Origin: an uncultured Desulfobacterales bacterium
Lineage (GTDB): Bacteria; Desulfobacterota; Desulfobacteria; Desulfobacterales; G020354645
Assembly (NCBI GenBank): GCA_947259865.1
Contig: CAMYNZ010000079.1
Coordinates: forward strand, 1 to 16,827
DNA length: 16,827 bases
Reading direction: 5' to 3'
Part shown: in pieces, positions 6,902-14,647 of the stretch
How positions within the stretch are numbered: the first letter of the stretch is position 1
How the letters are laid out: every line of letters begins with the position of its first letter
Notes under the pieces: model-generated
Told to the model about the DNA's origin: nothing
The model's input: only the letters and a program-made list of their open reading frames with translations
Databases searched by the model: none
Position numbers and translations under genes: made by a program

Positions 6902-8212
6902 TTATTCAGAATTGTTAAAGACTACTTTGCCGGCCACCATCGTTAAAACAGCTTTACCCCTGAGCCTCCAGCCTTCAAAGGGTGTATTGCGGCCAAGGGA
7001 GCAAAACTCGGCACTGTCCACGGTATACTTTATGTCAGGATCAATGATGGTGATATCTGCGATGTTGCCGACCTTGAAACTGTTGTCCATACCGAGCAGG
7101 CTGGCCGGACGCCGGGACATTTTTTCAACCAGCTGCGGAATTGAAATCAGGCCGTCATCCACCAGTTTCAGACTTAAAGAAATGGATGTTTCAAGACCGA
7201 TGATGCCATTTGGCGCCTTATCAAAGGCCATATTCTTTTCCATCACGGAATGGGGAGCATGATCGGTGGCAATGACATCAATCGTCCCATCTGCCAATCC
7301 CTCCCGAATTGCCGCGCGGTCTTCCCGGGCCCGCAGCGGTGGATTCATTTTGGCGTTGGTGTTATAGCCTTCAACAGCGTCCTCTGTTAGCGTAAAATAA
7401 TGGGGAGCCGTTTCAGCCGTGACGGGCACACCCCGGCTTTTAGCCTCGCGCAGTGCTCGTACCGATTCTTTGGTACTGACATGAGCAATGTGCACCGGGA
7501 TGGCCGTTAATTCGGCCAGAGCGATTTCACGCATGACCATGATGCTTTCGCACGCATTGGGAATGCCGGCCAAACCCAGTCGGTTTGCCAGCTTGCCTTC
7601 GTTCATGGCGCCGCCGGCCGCCAGATTTAAATCTTCACTGTGAGATATTACTCCCAGATCAAATTTCTGCGCATTCTCGAGCGCTGAGCGCATCAGTTGA
7701 CTGTCCATCACCGGAAGCCCGTCATCGGAAACGGCTACAGCACCCGCATCCTTCAAGTCTCCGTAGTCGCAAAGCTGCCTGCCCTCAAGTCCCTTGCTGA
7801 TAGCGGCAACCGGAAATACGCGTGTTGGTGCGCATTGCTCGGCTTTTTTTAAAATATATTCGGTGACCTGTCGGTTGTCGTTAACGGGGTTGGTGTTGGG
7901 CATGGCACACACAGCTGTAAAGCCACCGGCGGCGGCTGCCCGACAGCCCGTGTTTATGGTTTCCTTGTATTCATATCCCGGCTCTCTCAAATGAACATGC
8001 AAATCAATTAGACCCGGCGTTACAATTTTACCGGCGGCATCGATAATTTTTAATCCCGGGGGCCGGACTCCGGTTTCTTTTTTTCCGTTGTTTTCTTCTC
8101 CGCTTTTTTTGATTTCAACGATTTTACCGTTGTCGACCAGAATATCGCCGGGGCCGTCACAATTTTCCGCATCAACCAGTCTGCCGCCCTTAATCAATAT
8201 CATTGCGGTCAC
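6902..8212 (-). CDS. pyrC: Dihydroorotase, class I type
   Basis: 436 aa. It catalyses reversible cyclisation of N-carbamoyl-aspartate to dihydroorotate, the third step of pyrimidine synthesis, in the cytoplasm. The amidohydrolase metal motif is DLHVHLREPG (70-79; H72 and H74 bind Zn). Other ligand or catalytic residues visible are D163 in SDDG, H191 in SHSED, H244 in IAHVS and D317 in ATDHAPH. The C-terminal PFEGWRLRGK (411-420) is typical of class I bacterial enzymes. Length is normal. The frame opens at GTG 8212, but ATG 8203 (MILIKGGRLVDAE) is better placed, with AGAGGG 8 nt upstream. A CACCGG-N6-CCGGTG hairpin sits at 8220-8237, directly upstream. Neighbours are lepB (128 bp upstream) and pilR (32 bp downstream); no other pyr gene is in the window. 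Confidence 0.95.
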   Translation of the reverse strand: MTAMILIKGGRLVDAENCDGPGDILVDNGKIVEIKKSGEENNGKKETGVRPPGLKIIDAAGKIVTPGLIDLHVHLREPGYEYKETINTGCRAAAAGGFTAVCAMPNTNPVNDNRQVTEYILKKAEQCAPTRVFPVAAISKGLEGRQLCDYGDLKDAGAVAVSDDGLPVMDSQLMRSALENAQKFDLGVISHSEDLNLAAGGAMNEGKLANRLGLAGIPNACESIMVMREIALAELTAIPVHIAHVSTKESVRALREAKSRGVPVTAETAPHYFTLTEDAVEGYNTNAKMNPPLRAREDRAAIREGLADGTIDVIATDHAPHSVMEKNMAFDKAPNGIIGLETSISLSLKLVDDGLISIPQLVEKMSRRPASLLGMDNSFKVGNIADITIIDPDIKYTVDSAEFCSLGRNTPFEGWRLRGKAVLTMVAGKVVFNNSE

Positions 8213-8340
8213 CCTCTACCACCGGACCTAGCCGGTGCATGCGTATTGCCACACCATTTGGACCTGATCAAAGATAATTGAAGGATTGTTCAAAGACTGC
8301 ATCATCCGGGGAATTCCAGGGGAACAATATTGAGCGTGAA

Positions 8341-9018
8341 TCATTTTAAAATTTTTCCGATGCGGTTCCAGCGTGAACCGAAATTCTCCTGATCCCAGGA
8401 CCAATAAATCATAAAGGCTTTTCCGCTAACCACCTTTAAATCCACAAAACCCCAGAATCGACTATCAAAACTTTGATCTCTGTTATCTCCCATTACAAAT
8501 AAGGCGTTGTCAGGTACGGTAACGGGTCCAAAATTGTCTCTGGCCTGCAGGCCGCGTGGAATAATTTGGGAGTCTGTTCGAATGCTAAAGTCGTCGTCAA
8601 TGGGTTTGTCGTTTACGTAAATCTTTTTATCACGTCCCTCCACCCTGTCACCGGCAAGACCGATAACCCGCTTTATAAAGTCCTTATCAGGATCTATTGG
8701 AAACTTAAAGACAATTATGTCCCCCCGTTTCGGCTTTTTAAACGGAACGATGACGCTTCTTAAAAAGGGGATTCTAATGCCGTATATAAATTTGTTGACC
8801 AGAATATGGTCGCCAATCTGAAGGGTCTGTTTCATAGACCCTGAAGGTATTTTAAACGCTTGCACAAAAAAAGTGCGTATCAGCAGCGCCAAAAGAATGG
8901 CCACCAGAATGGCTTCAATATTTTCGCGTATACGACTTTTGTGAGGAATCTGTGTTTCCGTATCCGATGAAACGACTGATTTCAATTTATTTGAAGTACC
9001 TTTCACGGTTTTTTTCAA
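8341..9018 (-). CDS. lepB: Signal peptidase I
   Basis: 225 aa, type I leader peptidase that cleaves signal peptides of exported proteins at the outer face of the inner membrane. After a basic N-terminus there is one membrane helix (about 34-52). Then come the catalytic serine in PSGSM (58-62, S61), the general-base lysine in DFIKRVIGLAGD (113-124, K116), and the box GDNRDQSFDSRFWG (177-190). The start is TTG 9018, with AGGG 8 nt upstream; no better ATG exists before the conserved region. It lies 48 bp after pgpA. It does not process type IV prepilin, which needs the separate PilD peptidase. Confidence 0.95.
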   Translation of the reverse strand: MKKTVKGTSNKLKSVVSSDTETQIPHKSRIRENIEAILVAILLALLIRTFFVQAFKIPSGSMKQTLQIGDHILVNKFIYGIRIPFLRSVIVPFKKPKRGDIIVFKFPIDPDKDFIKRVIGLAGDRVEGRDKKIYVNDKPIDDDFSIRTDSQIIPRGLQARDNFGPVTVPDNALFVMGDNRDQSFDSRFWGFVDLKVVSGKAFMIYWSWDQENFGSRWNRIGKILK

Positions 9019-9066
9019 TCAACACGCCCTATTCAGTGAGCCGAAACAGGCAGCCAGGCCCGCCGG

Positions 9067-9534
9067 TCAGATGGTATCTATAATGATGAGGGCAAACCTT
9101 AGTGCTATGTTAGCTATAATTCCGGCAGCCAGGTCGTCAACAACCACCCCGACGCCTCCTGAGAACCTTCGTTCCAGGCGATCTATGGGAAACGGCTTTA
9201 ATATATCCACTATCCTGAAAAAAATAAACCCGGCCACCACATTAGCCCAGTTAAAGGGAAGTCCCAGAAGTGCAACCATCATACCGACGATTTCATCGAT
9301 AACGATGCACCCCGGATCTGTTTCGTTAAGTATTTTTTCGGCCTCGGTTGCAATCCGCATGGCCAGGACAATAGTAATGACCACAACCAGCACGGCTACC
9401 GATAGCTGGATCTTGGACAGAATCAGACAACCCAAAATACCGAGTAGCGACCCCGCGGTTCCGGGAGCCACGGGAATCTTGCCCACATAGCATCCGGTCG
9501 CAAGCAAAATGACCGCGCTATCCTTAAAATTCAT
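9067..9534 (-). CDS. pgpA: Phosphatidylglycerophosphatase A
   Basis: 155 aa, the usual length for PgpA, which removes phosphate from phosphatidylglycerophosphate to give phosphatidylglycerol at the inner membrane. Family motifs are GKIPVAPGTAGSL (18-30), DPGCIVIDEIVGM (73-85), FRIVDILKPFPIDRLE (106-121) and GGVGVVVDDLAAG (126-138). The acidic residues in the second and last blocks are the expected metal ligands. Hydrophobic helices lie around 30-60, 86-110 and 133-155. Start ATG 9534 has no clear Shine-Dalgarno. The 130-bp gap to larC shows one short minus-strand open frame without a good start, so nothing is called there. In other bacteria pgpA often sits near cinA or recA; here its partners are larC and lepB. 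Confidence 0.92.
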   Translation of the reverse strand: MNFKDSAVILLATGCYVGKIPVAPGTAGSLLGILGCLILSKIQLSVAVLVVVITIVLAMRIATEAEKILNETDPGCIVIDEIVGMMVALLGLPFNWANVVAGFIFFRIVDILKPFPIDRLERRFSGGVGVVVDDLAAGIIANIALRFALIIIDTI

Positions 9535-9664
9535 GGCCCGTGTCTATAATTTGGCACTGTTTTTGTCAAGCGCCAATATGGAGGAGCTGGGCGTGGTGAA
9601 GCGTTCCCAGATATCAACAAGGCGTCGAACGATTGCTTTTTTATCGGTCGAAGCCAAGGGAACT

Positions 9665-10852
9665 TTAATCGGAGTCGGGCAAAATATTGCTGCTTTTGGC
9701 AGCGGCGTCTCTGGTTATCGTTGCATATACCGTCTTTATGGGAATATTATGTTCATAGGCAATTTTTTTGCATACCTCATACTCGGGAACGATACGAACT
9801 TCACCATCCGGTAATTTGATGCGCTTAACCGCAATCAGACCGTATGAGGTTTCAATTTTGGCCTGGTCACGCTCAAGGATTCGACGACGGACATCATAGT
9901 ATCTGATACCGATTGATGTTGTTTCTAAAAGCAGGCGGTTAATAATGGCGTCCCTGCGGCTATTGGCGCACAGAACCTGGACCAATGTCCCGGGTCGGCT
10001 CTTTTTCATGTAAATCGGGATCCAGTAGACATCAAGCGCCCCATCTTCAAACAAACGCTCCATTAAAAAGCCAAAAATCTCGGGATTCATATCATCAAGG
10101 TTGGTTTCCACCACCACAATCTCATCGGTTTTCTGCTTCTCAATGGTTCCGAGGACAATCCGCAGCAAATTGGGTATCTCTGCCAGGTTCCGCGTTCCGG
10201 CGCCGTAGCCGGTTTTCTGAATGACCATTTGCGGCAGGCTGCCAAAGGATTCGGCCAGGGTCGCGACGATGGCTGCACCGGTGGGTGTTACAAGCTCGCT
10301 GTCTATCTCAGTGCCGTAGACGGGAATGTTTTTCAGGATTTCAAGGGTTGCCGGGGCCGGAACCGGAAGTGTTCCGTGTCGGGATGAAACAAAACCTGAG
10401 CCCAGAGGAATCTTTGAGGCACTTACCTGCTGAATGCCCAGATATTCCAGGCCAAGAACGGTCCCGACGATATCAACCAGGGCGTCGACCCCACCGATTT
10501 CATGAAAATGAACCTTATCCCTGGGGCACCCGTGAACGGCGGCTTCTGCAGCCGCCAGCGTTTCAAATATATCCAGGCTTTTGGTTTTAACCCGGTCGGA
10601 CAAATTGCTTTTTCGGATCAAGGTCTGTATATCAGCAAAATCCCTTGAGGCGGTGTTCTTTTTGATCGCTACCCGAACCCCTTGGGCTTGAATGCCGCTG
10701 CGTTCTAAAGGCTGCCGGGTCAAATCGAAATCCTTCAAGGGCATCTGCTCAAGTTTGCCGGCCAGCCAATCCACGGGAACACCCAAATCAATAAGGGCAC
10801 CCAATGCCATATCGCCACTGATACCTGAAAAACAGTCAAAAAAAGCCAGCAT
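9665..10852 (-). CDS. larC: LarC, nickel insertase for the nickel-pincer nucleotide cofactor
   Basis: 395 aa in one continuous frame. LarC uses CTP to insert Ni into pyridinium-3,5-bisthiocarboxylic acid mononucleotide, completing the NPN cofactor of lactate racemase and other LarA-family enzymes. The N-terminal signature FDCFSGISGDMALGALIDLG (5-24), the histidine-rich VHFHEIGGVDALVDIVG (114-130), and VTPTGAAIV (188-196) identify the family. The second half starts around VVVETNLDDMNPEIFGF (246-262). In Lactiplantibacillus plantarum the protein needs a programmed frameshift joining LarC1 and LarC2; here no shift is needed. The start ATG 10852 lacks a Shine-Dalgarno. No larA, larB or larE is in the window, so its client enzyme is encoded elsewhere. 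It heads the run larC-pgpA-lepB-pyrC-pilR. Confidence 0.93.
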   Translation of the reverse strand: MLAFFDCFSGISGDMALGALIDLGVPVDWLAGKLEQMPLKDFDLTRQPLERSGIQAQGVRVAIKKNTASRDFADIQTLIRKSNLSDRVKTKSLDIFETLAAAEAAVHGCPRDKVHFHEIGGVDALVDIVGTVLGLEYLGIQQVSASKIPLGSGFVSSRHGTLPVPAPATLEILKNIPVYGTEIDSELVTPTGAAIVATLAESFGSLPQMVIQKTGYGAGTRNLAEIPNLLRIVLGTIEKQKTDEIVVVETNLDDMNPEIFGFLMERLFEDGALDVYWIPIYMKKSRPGTLVQVLCANSRRDAIINRLLLETTSIGIRYYDVRRRILERDQAKIETSYGLIAVKRIKLPDGEVRIVPEYEVCKKIAYEHNIPIKTVYATITRDAAAKSSNILPDSD

Positions 10853-11270
10853 CGAGAGTTAAATGGTGGTTAGGATTACGGTTTGCGCCCCGATCAGGGC
10901 GGTGGTTCATAACATTCCGGATGCGGTGTCAAAATATTCCCGGACAGGTCCCTTACCGCGTAAATCCATAATTTCCTACCACAATTCCAATTTGAAAACA
11001 AACTATTAAAAATTCCGGAGGTATTGACCGATATGGTCAGGCTAAAATAGATCGAAGCTTCTTATTGCCATCAACATCGATATTTATTCCGTTGCCAAAA
11101 TACACAAAGTAAAAAAATTAGGTGATCTTGGCCCGGCGTCTATCGACCGAACACCGGATCGGGCAAAAGCACTCTAACAGATATTGACAATGGAATGGGA
11201 TTGTGGTGGGAATAAATTATTCGCATTGAGTATCTTGGACCTATTTATATACATTATATGAGACAATTTT
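10853..11270. other. AT-rich non-coding stretch upstream of larC
   Basis: No convincing gene on either strand. A perfect dyad TGACC-GATAT-GGTCA lies at 11025-11039, just after a GGAGG that leads only to a five-codon frame. A weak plus-strand promoter can be drawn (TTGAGT at 11226, TATACA at 11248, 16-bp spacer) in front of the small ORF. The larC promoter should lie here on the minus strand, but no clear -35/-10 pair is seen. Confidence 0.4.
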
Positions 11271-11501
11271 ATGTTTGGTCTCAAATCCTTTCTCTATACG
11301 GTTGCCTTAATAGTACCTCTCCTTGTTTTCTTATATTACTATATCAGGCGGAAAAACGAATTTGGCTATTTCGATGTTATCGTGATTACCGGTCTTCTGT
11401 GGGTATGTGGTTTTGTTTTTACCGTAAATTTTGGTGGCATCATATTTATGATTATGGAAGGTATTCGCAAATTTATTGATTTCCTGATGAAATATGTTTA
11501 A
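11271..11501 (+). CDS. Small two-helix membrane protein, hypothetical
   Basis: 76 aa, not recognised. It has a basic N-terminus, a first hydrophobic segment (about 6-24), a positive patch YYIRRKNE (23-30) and a second hydrophobic segment (about 35-61), then an amphipathic KFIDFLMKY tail. This gives a believable small inner-membrane hairpin protein. Only a weak GAGA lies 8 nt before ATG 11271, and the possible promoter is very close, so translation signals are poor. It is the only candidate protein gene on the plus strand and sits 109 bp before tRNA-Sec. An overlapping plus-strand frame (11258-11479) is less protein-like. It could be a relic of inserted DNA or a chance frame. Confidence 0.35.
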   Translation: MFGLKSFLYTVALIVPLLVFLYYYIRRKNEFGYFDVIVITGLLWVCGFVFTVNFGGIIFMIMEGIRKFIDFLMKYV

Positions 11502-11610
11502 GTAGGATTCGTATGATTGAAAGATTTAGATTTTGAGTCTATGGGTCGTCCCAAATATCGGACAGAAATGTCAGAAGGATAATCGGATAATCCAAGGCAA
11601 ATTTAACTGC

Positions 11611-11708
11611 GGAAGTGCGCAGCTCACTGGTGGGGCTCCCGGACTTCAAATCCGGTGTGGGGCGCTAAAACCGTCCCGGGTGGGTTCGATTCCCATGCAC
11701 TTCCGCCA
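11611..11708 (+). tRNA. selC: tRNA-Sec (anticodon TCA), CCA encoded
   Basis: 98 nt including CCA. The acceptor stem is 8 bp: GGAAGTGC (11611-11618) with GCACTTCC (11697-11704), then discriminator G and CCA. This extended acceptor stem is diagnostic for bacterial tRNA-Sec. The anticodon arm is CCGGA-CT-TCA-AA-TCCGG, with TCA at 11646-11648. The variable arm (about 11656-11680) is long, and the T arm is TGGG-TTCGATT-CCCA. It decodes UGA as selenocysteine at SECIS elements and implies selenoproteins in this organism; none was recognised in the window. A T7 run follows the CCA directly. The last 44 bp overlap the 3' end of feoB on the other strand. Confidence 0.97.
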
Positions 11709-13854
11709 CTTTTTTTGGATCCTCACTTTTAATGGACCATTGATTTGGACTAAACACCATCCACTTAATTGACCCGGTTTCACGCCTGATAGTGGTTACG
11801 GTTGCCAGACAGGGCAGGTACAGAAGCACGAAAACCATCATGGACAGGGCCGACAGGGGCGTCATACCGGAGGCTCGTAGCGCCTTTCTCAAAGCATCCG
11901 ATTTCTCATCAGCATCAACAGCATACAGGACCCCCATCGTACTGACCACAATCTCTTTGGCAACAAAACCTGACAATAGCGCCACCCCCCCCCGCCAATC
12001 GATACCCAGGGGGGCAAAAACGGGCGCCAGCGCCTTTCCGATACGCCCCATCAGGGAGTGCTCGGCCTGCCGGAACTGCTGGGCCCTCAAAAGGGCTGAA
12101 TGGGCATCTTCTCTTTCTAATTTCAGCCGCAATTTTGCGGTCTCATTTGCAACCGCAAGTCGGGCTTCAAAGGATCCCAGTAAATTATTGATTTCAGCCC
12201 TGTTGTCGGTGGCTTTTTGTTCATGGCGCGGAAAAGCGGTAAGGGCCCAGATGACTATCGAGCCGACCAGAATTATACCACCCATTTTCCGCAAAAATAT
12301 TTTACTGCGGTCCCACATGTGAATTAAAAGGCTGCGCAACATCGGTACCCGGTAAGGGGGCAATTCCATGACGAACGGTGCGTCGGCGCCCTTTAATAAA
12401 GTAGATCGAAAAAGCCTGCCGGTCAGCATGGAAAGAACAATCCCCAGAAGATAAATTGCAAATATAACTGTGCCGGCGCGGGCGCTGAAAAAAGTACCGG
12501 CCAGGACAATGTAAACCGGTAGCTTGGCCGAACAGGACATAAACGGTGTGATCAGAATGGTGAGGATACGATCCTTTTCACTTTCGAGGGTGCGGCTGGC
12601 CATGATGGCAGGAACATTGCAGCCGAAACCCATGAGCATGGGTATAAAGGATTTACCGTGGAGTCCGATCAGATGCATGATCTTGTCCATCAGAAATGCG
12701 GATCTGGCCATATAGCCGGTATCCTCAAATAGCGCGATACAGAAAAATAGGATAAGAATGTTGGGCAAAAAAATGATGACGCTGCCGATGCCGGCCAGAA
12801 GTCCGTCCAGGGCAAGATCTTTAAGAAGACTGTCGGGCAGGATCCCGGCCAGCAATGCTGAAATCCAGGCCACCAGACTGTCGATCATTTCCATCGGATA
12901 TTCACCCAGGGTAAATGTCAGTTGAAACATGGCCCAGATAAAGAAAACAAAAATGGGGAACCCCACAAAGCGGTTGGTCAGGACAAGATCGATGTTACGG
13001 GAGATATCGATCCGCTGCCGGCTGGTCGCGGTGCACACTTCCTTCATGACCCCGGCAATAAACCCGTAGCGCTCATCGGTCATCACGATTTCCGGGTCGT
13101 CATCGAAGCGATTTCTGATATGATTCCGCAATTCATCGGTCAACTCGAGAATTTTAAAACTGCCTTCGTTTGGGTTGCGACCGACCCGGTCCCTTACAAT
13201 TTTATCATGCTCAAGCAGTTTTATTGCCGTCCAACGCGGATTGTTCGGGAGGGTGGGGATAACCTGATCATCGAGGCATTGCGTGAGTTTCTGGACGGCT
13301 TTCTCGATGTCCTGGCTGTATTTCACCCTGCGTTTTTGAAGATCCGGTGGATCTGTCTCGGCCAACTCGACCGCCATTTTCAACAGCGTGTCGATGCCTT
13401 CGTTTTTATTGCCGACCGTAAAAGTGACCGGTACATCTAACAGATTCGATAACTTTGCGGCATCGATTTTCATCCCCCGGGCGCGAGCAAGGTCGGCCAT
13501 GTTCAATGCGAATAGCACCTTGCAACCGAGCTCTCTGAATTGGGTCGCCAGGTAGAGGCTGCGCTCGAGGTTGGATGCATCAATGATGTCAATCACGACG
13601 TCCGGGTTTTCATCCAGTACAAAATTTCGCGCCACAATTTCTTCGATGGAGTACGGCGTCAAGCTGTATGTGCCCGGTAAATCGATTATTTTTAAATCAT
13701 AGCCGTGTCTGCTGATCGCACCCTCTTTTTTCTCGACAGTCACACCCGGCCAGTTGCCCACTTTCTGTCGGGTACCGGTTATACTGTTGAAGATGGTGGT
13801 TTTTCCGGAGTTGGGATTCCCGGCAAGCGCTATGGTGAGGCTTTTTAGTGGCAT
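11665..13854 (-). CDS. feoB: FeoB Fe(II) transporter with altered C-terminus
   Basis: 729 aa inner-membrane ferrous iron transporter. The N-terminal G domain has G1 GNPNSGKTT (12-20), G3 DLPG (58-61) and G4 NMAD (118-121), followed by a helical GDI-like region to about 275. The membrane part has two Gate-like blocks: IFLPNILILFFCIALFEDTG (361-380) with GCNVPAIMASR (411-421), and GGVALLSGFVAKEIVVSTMG (622-641). Similarity to the family ends at ETGSIKWMVF (692-701, about 11752). The expected last membrane helix is missing, and the remaining 28 residues are hydrophilic, the final 14 being antisense to tRNA-Sec. The other frames do not restore the helix. ATG 13854 has AGGA 8 nt upstream, overlapping the feoA stop, so coupling is likely. 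Function may be kept or reduced. Confidence 0.93.
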   Translation of the reverse strand: MPLKSLTIALAGNPNSGKTTIFNSITGTRQKVGNWPGVTVEKKEGAISRHGYDLKIIDLPGTYSLTPYSIEEIVARNFVLDENPDVVIDIIDASNLERSLYLATQFRELGCKVLFALNMADLARARGMKIDAAKLSNLLDVPVTFTVGNKNEGIDTLLKMAVELAETDPPDLQKRRVKYSQDIEKAVQKLTQCLDDQVIPTLPNNPRWTAIKLLEHDKIVRDRVGRNPNEGSFKILELTDELRNHIRNRFDDDPEIVMTDERYGFIAGVMKEVCTATSRQRIDISRNIDLVLTNRFVGFPIFVFFIWAMFQLTFTLGEYPMEMIDSLVAWISALLAGILPDSLLKDLALDGLLAGIGSVIIFLPNILILFFCIALFEDTGYMARSAFLMDKIMHLIGLHGKSFIPMLMGFGCNVPAIMASRTLESEKDRILTILITPFMSCSAKLPVYIVLAGTFFSARAGTVIFAIYLLGIVLSMLTGRLFRSTLLKGADAPFVMELPPYRVPMLRSLLIHMWDRSKIFLRKMGGIILVGSIVIWALTAFPRHEQKATDNRAEINNLLGSFEARLAVANETAKLRLKLEREDAHSALLRAQQFRQAEHSLMGRIGKALAPVFAPLGIDWRGGVALLSGFVAKEIVVSTMGVLYAVDADEKSDALRKALRASGMTPLSALSMMVFVLLYLPCLATVTTIRRETGSIKWMVFSPNQWSIKSEDPKKVAEVHGNRTHPGRF

Positions 13855-13864
13855 AGCGCTAATC

Positions 13865-14098
13865 CTATCTCACATGGGTGACTTTGATCTGCGAGGCTTC
13901 CCTAACGCGCAGAGAGATATGGTATCCCTTGACGATCAATTCGAGTGGATCCTTTAAAGGCGCATATTTTTCAACATAAACGTCCGTCCCTTTTAGAATT
14001 CCCATCTCAAGGATTCTCCTGCGGAGAGCGCCGTTTCCGCCCACGCGTTCAATTGTGGCGGTCTGGCCTTCTTTCAATTCACTTAAAAACATCGACAC
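13865..14098 (-). CDS. feoA: FeoA, small SH3-like partner of FeoB
   Basis: 77 aa, normal length. FeoA proteins are cytoplasmic SH3-fold partners needed for FeoB-dependent Fe(II) uptake. Family features are LSELKEGQTATIERVGG (5-21), LRRRILEMGILKGTDVYVE (25-43) and the C-terminal strand GYHISLRVREASQIKV (58-73). The frame opens at GTG 14098; ATG 14092 (MFLSELKEGQ) is more like other family starts, and AAGG is placed for either one. It ends 10 bp before feoB, with the stop codon inside the feoB Shine-Dalgarno region. The 216-bp upstream gap to the EamA remnant should hold the feoAB promoter. Confidence 0.93.
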   Translation of the reverse strand: MSMFLSELKEGQTATIERVGGNGALRRRILEMGILKGTDVYVEKYAPLKDPLELIVKGYHISLRVREASQIKVTHVR

Positions 14099-14109
14099 AT
14101 CGCCTTACG

Positions 14110-14124
14110 CAATCGTTATGATTG
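14110..14124. promoter_or_regulatory. CAATC-N5-GATTG dyad just upstream of feoA, candidate iron-regulator operator
   Basis: A perfect 5+5 bp inverted repeat with spacer GTTAT lies 11 bp before GTG 14098, close to the leader of feoAB. It resembles a diverged Fur-type dyad but does not match the 19-bp consensus well. Assignment rests mainly on position. Confidence 0.25.
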
Positions 14125-14224
14125 TCAAACGCATATTCCGATTCCCTTCATGTTTGACCGGGCTTCGGGTGCATGGCAATATCCAATAGTTGGCGGCGAT
14201 CCGATTACCCTGCAAATGTTAGCA

Positions 14225-14241
14225 CAAATTTTTATAATTTG
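14225..14241. promoter_or_regulatory. CAAATT-N5-AATTTG dyad upstream of feoA
   Basis: A perfect 6+6 bp AT-rich inverted repeat (spacer TTTAT) lies about 127 bp upstream of feoA. Its base composition is Fur-box-like, and it could cover the feoAB promoter. It could equally be a weak hairpin at the end of the decayed EamA transcript. Confidence 0.25.
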
Positions 14242-14314
14242 CGACAGCGCCATGTATTGCCAATGAACTTAAACCGGGGGCCTACTTTCGAGCAAGAAAC
14301 CCGTCACAACATCT

Positions 14315-14628
14315 TTAGCGCTTTAGTATAATAATCACCGCTCCACTGAGCATTAAAGCAGCTCCCAAAAACCGTCTCTTGATGGCTCGCATATAAACGA
14401 CAAAGCTAACCCCGTTAAGCGGAAGACTGGCCTGAAAATACCCGTAAAGGCATTATCCAAGGGAGGGATCTCAATGAAAAACAGCGATATGGTAAACAGC
14501 GGAATACTGTAAAAAATGGGATCGGCCGCCATTTGATAAGGGTTGAGATCAGAAAAGATTTTTTTTACCCAGGCATCATGTGAAGAGACGGCCAGGGCGA
14601 CAAACAGCGACAAAATCAACTGGAGCAT
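14315..14628 (-). pseudogene. EamA/DMT-family transporter remnant (frameshift plus internal deletion)
   Basis: The intact frame gives 91 aa, but only its first ~62 residues look real: helix MLQLILSLFVALAVSSHDA, KKIFSDLNPYQMA and a second helix ending at FIEIPPLDNAF, like the start of EamA-type transporters. After about residue 66 the frame loses similarity. A neighbouring frame then reads ASLPLNGVSFVVYMRAIK, which fits the next part of the same family, directly joined to RRFLGAALMLSGAVIIILKR and a TAA at 14317-14315. The latter looks like the C-terminal helix of a full transporter. So one frameshift plus loss of roughly seven helices explains the locus; an intact protein would be about 280-300 aa. 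It starts 19 bp after the DUF3786 gene and points toward feoA. Confidence 0.7.
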
Positions 14629-14647
14629 TTCGTTTGATTGTGAAAAA

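Noticed and set aside
9535..9664. Short minus-strand open frame between larC and pgpA (ending KNSAKL before a TAG)
   Set aside because: It reads without stops for about 40 codons, but has no ATG or Shine-Dalgarno and no recognised similarity; probably chance or an unrecognisable remnant.
11258..11479. Plus-strand frame overlapping the small membrane ORF
   Set aside because: Its composition (many Ser, Cys, Arg, Tyr in no pattern) is less protein-like than the frame starting at 11271.
11665..11760. feoB frameshift that would restore the last membrane helix
   Set aside because: The other two minus-strand frames after WMVF quickly hit stops and do not show the expected hydrophobic helix, so truncation explains it better than a sequencing frameshift.
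12922..13440. 172-codon plus-strand open frame
   Set aside because: It lies opposite the feoB G domain and gives no family-like sequence.
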